This document shows positions 36,995 to 49,243 of a DNA stretch of 64,000 nt, one piece after another; within the stretch, counting starts at the first letter, position 1; each line of letters begins with the position of its first letter. Source of the stretch: Balamuthia mandrillaris. Its lineage: Eukaryota; Discosea; Longamoebia; Balamuthiidae. Below the pieces are notes generated by a model, which saw only the letters and a program-made list of their open reading frames with translations, ran no database searches and was not told where the DNA came from. The position numbers were made by a program, and so were the translations under genes. The DNA is taken from positions 1 to 64,000 of the forward strand of contig JAVKOQ010000002.1 of the NCBI GenBank assembly GCA_031835245.1, read 5' to 3'.

Positions 36995-39215
36995 TTACGC
37001 AGTTGAGTCAGAAGATGATGATTCTCCTTCCTCCAAAGCAGCTTTCTCTGTTTCTTTTTCTGCTTTCTCCTCCTCTCCCTCACTATTCGTTGCTGTTCTC
37101 TCATTCGTATTGCTTTGATTCGCATTGGCAGTGTTGCCCCTCGACCGCAACGAAAATGACCTTGTACGTTTGGAACTTCCCCCTTCGGAGTAGGAGCGCG
37201 TGGAGCGCAGGCTCCTCGTGACATCCCGCACCCTCTTCTTCCACGCCCTCACCACCATCTTCCTCGGGAACAGCGCCAGGAAGAGCAAAAAGCCCAGGCT
37301 GGCATAGGCAAAGCCTCTCAGGCCAAGGAGCTCATAGTTCATGGTGACGGAGTCAAAGTTGCAGCCCAGGGACTCCACATTGGAGGAGGTGTCCCCCCAG
37401 TACATGCAGGTATAGAAGAGAAGGTACTGATCCATGATCTCCTCCTCATCTTGGTAGAACTTGATGGAGTAGGCGAAGATGAAGGTGTAGTTGAAGAGGA
37501 AGATGGAGACGAAGATGAGGAGGCTGTAGTTTGCCAGGAGCAAGGCCTTGACCTTCTTGCTGACCAGGGCTCTTCGCACGATTTGGATGATGGAGGCTGC
37601 GAAGAAGGCGCTACCGGCGCCGAGGGCGATGCCGACGGGGATGAACCAGAAGGCCAGGAGGTAGGCCTGCTCGTCTTTGGAGGAGATGAAACAGCTGTTT
37701 GCATTCATTTCAACAACGAAGGAGAAAGGTTAGATAGGAGCGAAGATGCAGGAGGTGAGGAGAGGATGAGAGAGGTGAGGAGAGGAAAAGGAAGCATGAA
37801 GGAAGCAAAAAGAGAAGAAGCATACAAGGTTCCGCCGAGTGGAAAGGCCACCCGGTCAGCAGCGGCAGGGATGATGGAGAACAACACGGAAATGCCCCAC
37901 GCCACCACGTGATAGACCCATTGCAACACCTTTTCTGCTTTGCCGCCATCCGGCAGTTTATCAGGAAAGTACAGCTGTTCCAGCAAACAATCACAAAGTA
38001 AGTTTAACATTTACTCCTTTAGCCAAAGGTGGAAAGCGAGAGAAGAGAGAGAGAAGGGATATAGAGGAGAGCGAGAGGAACCTTGAGGAACATGTTCAAC
38101 GAAACGCAGGCCCACCAAATGGTCGAACACAGGTATCCAAAATGAAGTATCGTTCCTTTTTGTTGTTTAGTCATCTGTTAACCGGTTTCTTGTCCAACCT
38201 TTCTCTAAAACACAAAGGGAAGCGAACCTTGAAAAGTGCACAACCCAGAGGAGGCCTCCACATCCTCAAAGGTAAATTCCGACCGCAGCACTCCTCCATC
38301 CAGCGCTATTACGTCGATGGCGATGACCTGCCCGTCCTCTCCGCACCACCAAAGCTCGTGCCCGCCGAAGGAGGGGAGGATCATGGCGCCGGCGGCGATG
38401 TGGGCGGCTATGGCAGACATCATGAGCAGGTTCGAAGGGTACTTGCGTAGCTTGGGGTCGATGAGAGAGGTTACTATCCACGCCAGTGAACCCGCCTTTT
38501 AAACAGTTTTCGTAAGTATTTCCGTCATCTTAAAGAGAAGGAGGAGAAGCAGAAGCAGAAGCAGAAGCAGAAGCAGAAAGAGAAACGACGAAAGAAAGAA
38601 GAATCGAAAGAAGAAAAGATAGAAAGAGCTACCCAAGATAACCACCCAAACGTCAGCTGAAGCGCTTGGAGGGCATCATACTCCTCATCGGTCAAGGAGG
38701 GCAAGGGACATTCCAATCCACACTTTAGAACGCCATCCTCAACGGTGGCTTTGAACGGGTCCTGACAGTCACTTGGCACCAGGACGGTTTTGGGAGCTCG
38801 GCACTCAAACTCCAACTCGCGCCCATCGTCGAGGGTGAGGTTGTAGCGAGGCTTCTGCCAGAAGGGAGTGAAGCCGGCGTCGTAGTCGGACTCGTTGCAG
38901 AGCAACGGGAACTGTTCGTTGGGAGGGAGGAAGAACGGCAGTCCTGGGTCGGACTTTAGAACCTCGTGAAAGGCATCGCTGCAGATATTTACTATTGTTG
39001 TTGTCATAATGTTAGATGGAAGAAGAAGAAGAAGAAGAAGAAGAAGAAGAACAAGAACAAGAACAAGAACAAGAACAAGAACAAGAACAAGAACAAGAAC
39101 AAGAACAAGAACAAGAACAAGAACAAGAAGAACGAAGCAAGGAGAATGGTACAATGACGAAGGCATAGGTCTTCGCACGGTTGAATGGGAAGTATCAAAG
39201 TTTCTGTATGAGAGC

Positions 39216-39246
<31 letters not shown>

Positions 39247-39758
39247 GTAAAAGTGAGCAAGGAAAATAAAGTTAACATGAAAGCAGGCAACAATGAAGTC
39301 GTGATACCATCGCCAACAGTCACACAAGGACGAAGCCAAGTAAGACAAAACAAGGTGGTAACGCTTTCAGCGCAGTCAGGGGGAACCCGGTCTCGAAAGG
39401 TGGTCCCCAAACGAAAGATGCCCTGACTCCAGAACTGGTGGCTCGGCATGGTCCAATTCTCTCCAATGAATATCAGGTCGCCCTCTTTGTTTGGTTTGTT
39501 CGTTTGTTTATCCATGTGAACATACCGAAGAATAATAAAATAAATAAACCGTTCTTTTAATAAAATAAACAAACCTTTAAAGCCAGTTACTTCGGAGCAC
39601 TCTGCAGGAAGTCCGTTCCATGGTTGGCATGTAGCGTCAGCCACGTCCGGAGCGCCCCATTCATACCCTTCCGGGTTCTGAGCCCAGCCACAACCACTGC
39701 ACAGAAGCAACAGGACGCACAACCACAAAATGACGGCACCGCTTTTCCTTTCCCTCAT
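36995..39758 (-). CDS. Frizzled/Smoothened-like receptor 1, 8 exons
   Basis: This is a seven-span receptor with an extracellular cysteine-rich Frizzled-type domain. Exons in coding order are 39575-39758, 39308-39484, 39153-39203, 38633-38991, 38228-38495, 38082-38155, 37826-37974 and 36995-37694; total 1962 nt, 653 residues. A signal peptide (ILWLCVLLLLCSGCGWA) precedes the Cys-rich domain with TCQPWNGL, FCLTWLRPC, PIQPCEDLC and FPLLCNESDYD. The membrane part has LTFGWLSWAGSLAWIVTS, MMSAIAAHIAAGAMILPSF, WWACVSLNMFLKLYF, VVAWGISVLFSIIPAA, FWFIPVGIALGAGSAFF, LLIFVSIFLFNYTFIFAY and YASLGFLLFLALFPRK. The cytosolic tail is basic, then Ser/Glu-rich. Such receptors occur in Dictyostelium, where no Wnt ligand is known. 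It forms a tandem pair with the next receptor. A longer start at 39869 would bury the signal peptide. Confidence 0.92.
39018..39127. repeat. (GAA)n and (GAACAA)n microsatellite in receptor-1 intron 3
   Basis: GAA units run from about 39018 to 39050, then GAACAA hexamers to about 39127. They fill the intron 38992-39152. The same intron of receptor 2 carries a related tract. Confidence 0.85.
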
Positions 39759-40210
39759 CGGGTTTGTTTTTTGTTCGAGCAGGTGCGTGCTGTGTGCACC
39801 TCCTCTTTGTTTTAGCACAAATATTCCAGGCAGCTCTCGCCTCCTGCCAAAGGTTTCTCTCTTTGCCACACCTCCCCTTTTGTTTTTTTTAAAGGTCTAT
39901 GCGCGTGGTTACCCGCTTTCTGTTGCCACACTTGGTCACAGCGACGAGGAGAGGAGGAAACTCAACAAACGGTTATTTTGGGTGTTGATGCGCCACGAGG
40001 CATTAATACTATAATTTAACCCTAACGTCGCTTATATGGTAAAAACTTTTCGTTATTAATGATATTTTTCCGCCAATCAGCGGCTGGGAAAATCTGTCGA
40101 CAAGTCCGATATCTTCTGTGGGGGACCACCCATTCCGCACTATTCAGGTGATCCCACTGGAAATTTTGGACATTTTTTGTGCTTGTATCGATTCTCAGTT
40201 TTTTTTTTTG
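39759..40210. promoter_or_regulatory. Promoter interval of Frizzled-like receptor 1
   Basis: A 452-bp interval between the receptor-1 start and the receptor-2 stop. It contains GTCGAC at 40096-40101 in TCTGTCGACAAGTCC, about 340 bp upstream of the start. An AT-rich stretch lies at 40005-40075. No gene is seen. Confidence 0.5.
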
Positions 40211-42851
40211 TTACGAGTTACATTTCATTTGTGCGCCGGTGGTGCTGGAGTCAGTTCCGCCTTCTTTTTGCCGCAACGAAGACATCTGCGTGGAAGAGGT
40301 GCCCACGCTCTTTGCAACATCCTTGAAACGTTTCTGCCATGCCCGGATCACCATTCTCCGCGGGAACAAGGCCAAGAACAACAGAAAGCCCAATGAAGCG
40401 TAGGCAAAGCCTCTCAAGCCCAACAACTCGTAGTTCACAGTCACGCTGTCAAAGTTGCATCCGATGGCTTCTTGTGCGGTGGAAGAATCTTGGTAGGGGT
40501 AATAGAGGCACGTGTAGTACTTGAGATATTGGTCCATGATCTCATCCTCGTCCTGGTAAAACTTGATGGAGTAGGCGAAGATGAAGGTGTAGTTGAAGAG
40601 GAAGATGGAGACAAAGATGAGGAGGCTGTAGTTGCTGAGGAAGACGGACTTGACCTTCTTGCTGAGAATGGCTCTTCGCACGATTTGAACGATGGAAGCC
40701 ACGAAGAAGGTGCTGCCTGCGCAGAGAGCTATTCCCACCGGGATGAACCAGAAGGTTAGGAGATAGGCTTGGTTGTCTTTGGATGAGATGAAACAACTGC
40801 ATGTGTGTTTTGTTAACGTTAGAGACAATGAAAATAATAACCATTCGAATGACGATAAGAAGAAAAAGAAGGATGAAAAAGGAAGCAAACGGTACAAGGT
40901 TCCGCCAAGTGGGAAAGCAACGCGATCAGCAGCGGCAGGAATGATGGAAAATACCAAAGAAACACCCCATGCCACCACGTGATAGACTATCTGCAATATT
41001 TTCTCTTCTTTGCTATCTGGCATCAGCCGTTCTCTAAAATATAACTATGTTTCATTTTGTTAACTTTATAATAATAAGAGAAAGGGTATAGAGGAGAGCG
41101 AGAGAAACCTTGAGGAACATGTTCAAAGAAACACAGGCCCACCAAATGGTCGAACACAGGTACCCAAAATGAAGTATCATTCCTGTTTGATAACACATCC
41201 ATTCACTTTGGTCAATTCACAAACAAAACGCCCAACAAATTAAACACAAACAAACCTTGAAAAGTGCACAACCCACTCGAACATTCCAAGTCCTCCAACT
41301 CAAAGTCACTCCTGGGAAGCGCCTTGCCGTCGATCTTCAGCTCAATGGCGACCACCTGCCCATCCTCTCCGCACCACCATAAGTCATGTCCGCCGAAAGA
41401 TGGAAGGACCATGGCGCCTGCTGCGATGTGGGCGGCTATCGCAGACATCATCAGCATGTTGGAGGGAAACTTTCGGAACTTCTCGTAGATGATGGAAGTT
41501 ACGATCCACACCAAGGAACCCACCTGGTAAACGTGAAGGGTTAGGAAAGAAGATGCGAAGGAATGGAGAGAAGGATGAAGAGCGGAGGCTAGAGGGAAGA
41601 AGGATGGGAAAGAGAAGAGAGAGTAACCCAAGATAACCATCCGAAAGTAAGCTGAAGCGCTTTGATAGCGTCATACTCTTCATCCGTCAACGACGGCAAC
41701 GGACATTCCAGACCACATCTGAACTCTCCATTCACCGTCGTTGCTTTGAACGGCTCCTGGCATTCGTCCGGCACAAACACCTCCTTCGGTGCTGAGCAGT
41801 TGAACTCCAACGACCGGCCTTCGTGGGTGATGTTGTAACGCTCCTCCTGCCAATAGGGCGTGTAATGAGCGTCATAGTCCGTTTCGTTGCAGAGCAAGGG
41901 AAACTGCTCGTTGGGAGGGAGGAAGAAGGCCACTCCTGGGTCGTAGTTTAGCACTGCCGCAAAGGCCGCTGTACATACGTTCACTTTTTTTTAATGAATA
42001 CCAATGTTCGTTGTTGGTTGAGAAGGACACAAGAACGAAGAAGAAGAAGAAGAAGAAGAAGAAGAAGAAGAAGAAGAAGAAGAAGAACAAGAAGAACAAG
42101 AAGAAGAACAAGAAGAAGAAGAAGAAGAACAAGAACAAGAAGAAGAACAAGAAGAGGAAGTAGAACAAGAAGAAGAACAAGAAGAAGAAGAAAAAAACAA
42201 GAGAGAGAGAGAGGACAAGAGAGACGAACAATGGTGGTAACAAAGGTCTGCGCAAGGTTGTATTGGAAGCACTAGGGTCTCTGTGTTGTCGCCTGTGCAA
42301 AACATGAGTTCCTTCTCCTCCGTCTGCAACACAAAGACAACAACACCAAAAAAAACAAACCATCTTGCACAGTGGCGCAAGGCCTGAACCACGTCAAACA
42401 GAACAGCACGGTCACGCTCTCGGCACAGTCCACCGGAACCAGGTCCTGCAAAGAAGTGCCCAAGTTGAAGATGCCTGAGCTCCAAAACAGGTGGCTGCTT
42501 TCCGTCCAGTTTGCTCCTATGAATATCGGGTCTCCCTCTTTTTTTCAAAAAAGAAAGAAACGACAAGAAAGAGAGCAAGAGGGCAACACTTTAGGTCAAT
42601 AAAACACACACAAGAACAAAAAACACAACGAAGAAACCTTGAATGCCCACAACAGCGGCGCATTGCGCTGGCTTTCCGCTCCAGGGCACACACTTGGCGT
42701 CCACGTTGTCAGGTGGGTTCCAAACGTAATCCTCCCCAGGAGTGAACTGAGCAGAGGCCAAAGGCACAACCAAAAGCACAGAAGAGGAAAAGAGAAGAAG
42801 AGAGCAAAAGAAGAAGTGAAACCGGCCTTTCGTTGTCAATTCTGTCTTCAT
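40211..42851 (-). CDS. Frizzled/Smoothened-like receptor 2, 8 exons
   Basis: This paralogue of the gene at 36995-39758 has exons in coding order 42638-42851, 42361-42537, 42230-42292, 41628-41983, 41256-41523, 41109-41182, 40896-41044 and 40211-40796; total 1887 nt, 628 residues. All seven intron positions and phases match receptor 1, and exons 2, 5, 6 and 7 have the same lengths in both. A signal peptide (LLLFSSSVLLVVPLASA) leads to the Cys-rich domain (KCVPWSGKPAQC, FCLTWFRPC, PIQPCADLC, PLLCNETDYD). The seven spans match one for one, for example WLSWVGSLVWIVTSII, FSIIPAAADRVAFPLGG and LLIFVSIFLFNYTFIFAY. The cytosolic tail is only about 50 residues, shorter than in receptor 1, so the two may couple differently inside the cell. 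The ligand is unknown. Confidence 0.92.
42036..42199. repeat. (GAA)n/(GAACAA)n microsatellite in receptor-2 intron 3
   Basis: GAA units mixed with GAACAA fill much of intron 41984-42229, the counterpart of the intron with the same repeat in receptor 1. Confidence 0.85.
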
Positions 42852-43587
42852 TCGTGCTTCCCTATGTTACTGTAATATGTGTTTGCTGTTCTTTTTTTCT
42901 CTCTCTCTCCTCCCTCTAGGTTTCTCTTTGTTTGGTTCACCAGTCGTTGTTTCACGTTCGTTCTTGGGGGAAGGAGTAGGCTGGAACAGTTATTAGAGAG
43001 GGTTGGTTTTTTTCAAGTGTTTCATTTAAAATAAATGCATGTTTACCCTTTTAAATAAATGTTCCGTTTGCCTATTAAAACCCTCTCGGTTAAGAGGAGG
43101 ATCTGTTCTGCGTTTTATAACGTTGCACAAACAGAAAGGCCGCCAAGGGAATCAATAGCAAGTAACGTTGTGGTTTTAGCCCTGGCCAAACAAGCCGAGG
43201 GGGATTGTACGGAGAGCCAAGCAGCTGCGGTTTTGCAGAATCCCGTGCTTTGAATTGTAATTTACCGTATACGGGCCAATCAATGAATTGAAGCGACCGT
43301 CACGTGATTTACTTGTCGACAAGTCATATTATTGTCGACAAGAGAACAGGAGACAGGACGTGAGCCAGGACAGGAGACTAGCCAACGATGTTATTGTCGA
43401 CAAGGGAGTACAGGACGTGAGCCAGGACAGGAGAGAGCAGAAAAGAAAGCAAGGACAAGAAGAGGAAAGGGATTACTACTGAACAACAAAAGGGGGACAA
43501 AAAAAATAGAGTGAAACAAATGGTTTTTATTTGTGGTGTACATAAATAAACAAAAAACTTTTTGGATAGTGTTTTTAGAAAAACGTT
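42852..43587. promoter_or_regulatory. Receptor-2 promoter region with GTCGAC elements and a direct repeat
   Basis: This 736-bp interval lies upstream of receptor 2 and downstream of ARF, both on minus. GTCGAC occurs at 43315-43320, 43334-43339 and 43396-43401, each as TTGTCGACAA. The latter two open two copies of a module with CAGGACGTGAGCCAGGAC at 43354 and 43411, offset by 57-62 bp. No coding frame is convincing. Confidence 0.6.
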
Positions 43588-44569
<982 letters not shown>

Positions 44570-47500
44570 ATGAGGTTTCTCTCTCTCTCTCTCTCTTACA
44601 AGCCTCCTCCTATTCCCGCAAATAACACTTGCTACACCAACAAACCAAACCTAACATTCGTAGTTACTGGGCTTTTCGGCTCGGGGGATGCCTCCGACCA
44701 GCAACGGCAGTGGCGCGGCTCTCCGTGGAAGCTTTGCCGTCAGGCAGATGCTTTTCTCTTGCACCACCACGCTCTCCACTTCCCAAAACCCTGCGCACCA
44801 CCTTTCCTCTTCCGCGAGGCTTCCGTGCTCGTCGCCTCTCCTGGCAGAGCCGCTCTGCACCGCTTTGCACGTCCGCTTCTGCGACCCTGTCCTCGCCTCG
44901 TATGTCCCTTTCTTTCTTGCCTTTTCTTTCGTTTACTTGTTTCTTGTGGCTTCTTTCTTTGTCTGTCACTTCTTTCTTCTCATTCTTTGGTGTCTTCGTC
45001 TTCTTTAGACGAATATGAGGATGAGAGAGAAGAGGATGGCACACCGTACATCAAAAAGGGCCTGTCCTCCGCCGCTTACACTCGCACGCGAGCCCGCAAA
45101 CGCGCTCTCGCCCCTTACCACCGTCGCATAGCCGATCTGGCGGAGGCCGGTCGCTTGGAGGAAGGACTGGAGGTCATCCAGGAGATGGTGGAGGAGGACG
45201 TTCCTCCCACGCTTGGCTCTTTTCTTCTATTGTTCCGAGCGGCCTCCAATAACAGCGAGGATGGAATTCACGACTGGTTTCAGGTGATGCAAAGGATGAA
45301 AGAGGTGGCCACGGAGCAAAGGGAAAGAGAGGGCTCCCCTCGGATCATCCTCAATGCCGTTCCCTTCAACTACTTCCTCAAAGCCTGTCTGAGACAGCAA
45401 AATGCACCCAAGGACAAGGAGAGTTTGGCCCTGCAGGTGATCGAGCAAATGAGAGCTGCAGGCATCAAGCCGGACGCTCAGACCTTTGCCACTCTCATTG
45501 GAAGCTGTTGCAACACGTTGTCCTCCTTGCCCACCGCTTTTGCTTTCTACCAACGCATGCTGCAGGAGCACATCCCTCCCGATTCCAACTTCTTTCACGC
45601 ACTGTTGAGTTGCTGTAACAAAGCCGGAGAAGGAGCTTGGCCTTACACAGAACGCACGTGGCAGCTGATGAAGCAACACTCGATACGTCCCGATCTGCTG
45701 GCGTACAACGTGTTGTTGGCTTGCTGCGTGAGGGAGAACCGTTTCGAGGAAGCCTTTCGCGCATTTGACGAGATGAAGAGAGAGGGCTTTCATCCGGATG
45801 ACTACACCTACTCCGCTTTGATCAAGGCGTGCGAGAAGGTGGGACAGCCGGAGAGAGGTGCTGAGTTCTTGAGCTTGATGCAGGAGGGAGGAGTTAGGGC
45901 CACCGTCACCACCTACAACACGCTTATTCATGGCTATTGCAGTGCTGGTGAGTTTGAGGAGGCATTCGCGCTGTTGCACCAGATGAAAGCACAAGGACTG
46001 AGGCCCAACGCTGCTACCTTCAACGGCATGATCAAAGGCTTTGCCCCTTCCTCTGCTTCTTCAGCATCTTCAATTAATCAACTGGAGACTTCTGAAGAAG
46101 TGGAAGACGTAGAAGAAGACGAAGAACTCGATAGTGTAGAGCCAATAACAAGGGGGCAACAGAGAAACATATTGGAAGAAGCAGACACTCTCAACAGGAT
46201 TATTCAAGATATGGCAGAAGCAGGAGTGACACCCGACAGCCAACTCTACTATCCTCTCATATCCGCTCTCACCAAGCAAAAAGGTTTCAACGCTGGGTTA
46301 GAGGTCTACCTTCAAATGCGACAGCAACGCATCTCACCTAATTTCAACATCATCCATACGTTGGTGCTCTCCTGCGATGAGAGCGAAGGAACGGCGGCCG
46401 CGTTAAAGCTCTACCGCTCATTGCTGCAAGATGCATATAGCAAGCAGGAAGTGAACACTTTGTTGTTAAACTCGTTGATTTCCAAGTTGGTGGCTGCGAA
46501 AAGAGAGGAGAGTGCCGTGGAAGTACTTCAATGGATGAAAGAAGAGGCGGAAAATGGGAAGAAGAACGTCGCCCCGAACACCTACACCTACGACATTCTT
46601 CTTCGCACTGCAACAACAACCTCCAACCGAAAAGAACAAAAATGTGGTAATGCTAATCGTCGTAGGCAATATCAACAACGGTTAGAAGAAGCGGTTCAAT
46701 ACGGGTATAAACTGACGCAAGAAATGAAGGACAGGGGCATAAAGAACGTACCGGACGTTCCGTTCATGAACGTCTTCGTCCGTGCGCTTTGTCGATGCGG
46801 TAAAATGGAAGAAGCTCACCGTTGGTTGAAGGACAACGGAGAGAATGGGGATAGAACGCCTACTGCATACGTTTATGCTTCTTTGATACAGGCCAGCAAT
46901 AGCGTCGAGCAAGGTATTGAGTTATTGGACGAGATGAAGATCAAAGGCATTCGTCCTGATACCGTCATCTTCAACAGTCTGATCTCTCTTTGTGGAAGAA
47001 GAGGAAGAAAAGAAATGGATAAGGAAGAAAACGAAGAAAGGGAACCAAGTGGTGCAAAAAGAGATGCAGCAGATGAAGGAGGGAAAGGAGCACAGCTAGC
47101 AATGGAGCTTTGGAGACAAATGCAAAAAGAATGGAATATTCAACCAGACCCTTCGACCTACTTCGCCCTCATCAAAACTCTTTGTGACCACAACCTCACT
47201 ACCCAAGCTCTCCGCATTCTCAACGGCATGTACGCTTCTAATTCCTCTTCTTCCTCTACCAATTCTGCTTTCATCATTACTTCCATCTATAACGTCCTGT
47301 TAACTGCTCTGTTGCGAGCCGGCCGTTATCCACAAGCTCAGCACCTGCTCCACCAAATGCAACATCGAAACGTACCTTTTGACGTCTACACATACACCGC
47401 CCAAATCGACCTTTTTGCCGCTACCGCCAGCAAAAATAACAATGACAACATGGAGGAGGCGTTAGAGACAGTAAAGCACATGAGAGAGCGAATGTGGATC

Positions 47501-49243
47501 AAACCGGACTTATACGTCTACTCCTCGTTGGTGAGTGCTTGTAGGCGCTGTGGTAGAACGGACTTGATATGGAAGTTAACGAGGATGATGGCAGAGGATG
47601 GCTTACAACCGGATCTTCCTTTGTACAACAACTTGTTGGCTGCTTATACTTCTCCTTCTTCTTCTTCTTCTTCTTCTTCTTCTTCTTCTTCTTCTTCTTC
47701 TTCTTCTTCTACTAGAAACGATTTTGGAGGAAAGACACAGCAACAACAACAGGAACAACGAGTGGAAAAATTGCTTCAACAGATGAAAGCGCAGGGAGTA
47801 CGGCCAAACGTTATTACCTACAACATCCTCATCTCTGCTGCTACTTCCTCCTCTTCTTCTTCATCCTGCATGAAACGAGCCTATGAATTGTTTAGAGAAA
47901 TGAAAGAAAAAGCCAAACTTCAACCCAATGAACGAACAATGTTGGCTTTGATGACCGGCCACCAACGTTGCGGCGATGTGGAGGGCGCGTTTGCTCTTTT
48001 TCGACGTATGCAAGATGAGGAAGGCGTTACTCCCACTCTCCCTATCTACACCGCTCTTTTAAGTGCTTGTGATAAAGCCGGTCAACTCGATAAAGCTATG
48101 CAAGTGCTACAGCTAATGAAACGAGAAGAAGGCGAACTAGAAGAAGATGGGAAAGAAAGACGAAAAAGAAGAGCAGAATCTGTAAAACCAGATTTGGTGA
48201 TGTTCAATATGTTGATAAGAGCCTTCGCTAAAGAGAACAACGTGGAAAGATGTTTGGGGTTGTTGGAGGAGATGCATAGAAGTGACGTTCAACCGGATGC
48301 AAACAGCTTCAATCCAATCGTCTCCGCTTTGACTCGCAACGCTCAACTCGATAAAGCCCTATCTTTAGTGTTGGAAAAGATGATGGGATTGAAGATGGAA
48401 GACGGAATGATACAAAAGTTGCAGAAGAAGATAGAAACGGAGCATGAAAAGATCATGCAGACGACGTTGAAAGCGAAGCCGAATGCAGCCACGTTTGGCT
48501 TGTTGCTGTCGGGATGCAGCAAAGCTGGCAGAGTGAAGGAAGCGATCGCTTTAATGGAAGTCATGAAGTTGCTCGACGTTCAACCAGATTCCATTCGGCC
48601 TTTCAACGACCTCTTAATTTCTTGCGTCGCTCTTTCTTCTTCATCATTCTCTTCACCAACAACCGGTTCATCCTGGTTAGAACAAGGATTGGATATAGTG
48701 AACCGGATGAAAGACCTGAAACTGAAGTTAAGCGTTGTGACGTTACAACAGTTAGTGAGTTTGTGCCAACGAGAAAACAACATAGAAGCACTCTACCAAC
48801 TGTTGGAACGCTTTCGAGTGGAGGAGAGAATCCGACCCGATGCACCATGCTACAACTCCATCTTCAAGACGTTGGCCTACCAACCCGCTCGCAGCGAGCA
48901 GGAGCGACAGGCAAAGAAGCAAAAGGTGTTGGAGCTGTTGTCCCGAATGAGACACGAAGACAACATCCCGCCAAACATTCACATCTACAACACGCTGATT
49001 CAAACCTTGGCGCGGAGCGACGGCGAGGAGGAGGCCGTGGAGCTGTTCCGGGAGATGCGAAAGGAGCTTGGGGCGGAGGTCGGGTTGAACCCCAGAGCGG
49101 CGGAGGCATTGCAACACGCTTGCAAAGCGACGAGCGGGCGGCACGCCGACGTGCTTGCTTTGTTGTCCCCAGCTGCTTCCTCCTCCTCCGTTTCTCCTCT
49201 TCGTGGAGCTTCTGGCGGAGGGAAGTCATTCAGGACGACATGA
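44570..49243 (+). CDS. Very large pentatricopeptide-repeat (PPR) protein, probably organellar
   Basis: PPR proteins bind organelle RNA in a base-specific way. The main exon 45009-49243 encodes about 1410 residues of tandem 35-residue helical repeats, e.g. VTYNTLIHGYCSAGEFEEAF, RPNAATFNGMIKGFA, DVYTYTAQIDLF and RPNVITYNILISAA. The frame before the intron 44900-45008 (GTATGT...TTTAG) has no ATG of its own. The model that restores one uses a 5-nt first exon (ATGAG, 44570-44574) joined to 44748-44899, giving 1463 residues (4392 nt). The resulting N-terminus is Arg/Ser/Pro-rich without acids (RSPLPKTLRTTFPLPRGF), as in a mitochondrial presequence. Acidic or Ser-rich loops (codons near 46090, 47020 and the TCT run at 47650-47710) separate repeat blocks. 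The core is certain; the 5' end is tentative. Confidence 0.88.
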   Translation: MRFLSLSLSYKPPPIPANNTCYTNKPNLTFVVTGLFGSGDASDQQRQWRGSPWKLCRQADAFLLHHHALHFPKPCAPPFLFREASVLVASPGRAALHRFARPLLRPCPRLVCPFLSCLFFRLLVSCGFFLCLSLLSSHSLVSSSSLDEYEDEREEDGTPYIKKGLSSAAYTRTRARKRALAPYHRRIADLAEAGRLEEGLEVIQEMVEEDVPPTLGSFLLLFRAASNNSEDGIHDWFQVMQRMKEVATEQREREGSPRIILNAVPFNYFLKACLRQQNAPKDKESLALQVIEQMRAAGIKPDAQTFATLIGSCCNTLSSLPTAFAFYQRMLQEHIPPDSNFFHALLSCCNKAGEGAWPYTERTWQLMKQHSIRPDLLAYNVLLACCVRENRFEEAFRAFDEMKREGFHPDDYTYSALIKACEKVGQPERGAEFLSLMQEGGVRATVTTYNTLIHGYCSAGEFEEAFALLHQMKAQGLRPNAATFNGMIKGFAPSSASSASSINQLETSEEVEDVEEDEELDSVEPITRGQQRNILEEADTLNRIIQDMAEAGVTPDSQLYYPLISALTKQKGFNAGLEVYLQMRQQRISPNFNIIHTLVLSCDESEGTAAALKLYRSLLQDAYSKQEVNTLLLNSLISKLVAAKREESAVEVLQWMKEEAENGKKNVAPNTYTYDILLRTATTTSNRKEQKCGNANRRRQYQQRLEEAVQYGYKLTQEMKDRGIKNVPDVPFMNVFVRALCRCGKMEEAHRWLKDNGENGDRTPTAYVYASLIQASNSVEQGIELLDEMKIKGIRPDTVIFNSLISLCGRRGRKEMDKEENEEREPSGAKRDAADEGGKGAQLAMELWRQMQKEWNIQPDPSTYFALIKTLCDHNLTTQALRILNGMYASNSSSSSTNSAFIITSIYNVLLTALLRAGRYPQAQHLLHQMQHRNVPFDVYTYTAQIDLFAATASKNNNDNMEEALETVKHMRERMWIKPDLYVYSSLVSACRRCGRTDLIWKLTRMMAEDGLQPDLPLYNNLLAAYTSPSSSSSSSSSSSSSSSSSSTRNDFGGKTQQQQQEQRVEKLLQQMKAQGVRPNVITYNILISAATSSSSSSSCMKRAYELFREMKEKAKLQPNERTMLALMTGHQRCGDVEGAFALFRRMQDEEGVTPTLPIYTALLSACDKAGQLDKAMQVLQLMKREEGELEEDGKERRKRRAESVKPDLVMFNMLIRAFAKENNVERCLGLLEEMHRSDVQPDANSFNPIVSALTRNAQLDKALSLVLEKMMGLKMEDGMIQKLQKKIETEHEKIMQTTLKAKPNAATFGLLLSGCSKAGRVKEAIALMEVMKLLDVQPDSIRPFNDLLISCVALSSSSFSSPTTGSSWLEQGLDIVNRMKDLKLKLSVVTLQQLVSLCQRENNIEALYQLLERFRVEERIRPDAPCYNSIFKTLAYQPARSEQERQAKKQKVLELLSRMRHEDNIPPNIHIYNTLIQTLARSDGEEEAVELFREMRKELGAEVGLNPRAAEALQHACKATSGRHADVLALLSPAASSSSVSPLRGASGGGKSFRTT
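47650..47710. repeat. (TCT)n tract coding poly-Ser inside the PPR gene
   Basis: An in-frame run of TCT/TCC codons gives about 20 consecutive serines in a loop between two PPR repeats. It is likely to vary in length. Confidence 0.85.

Noticed and set aside
39018-39127. CRISPR-like regular array
   Set aside because: Hexanucleotide microsatellite without spacers, inside an intron of a eukaryotic gene.
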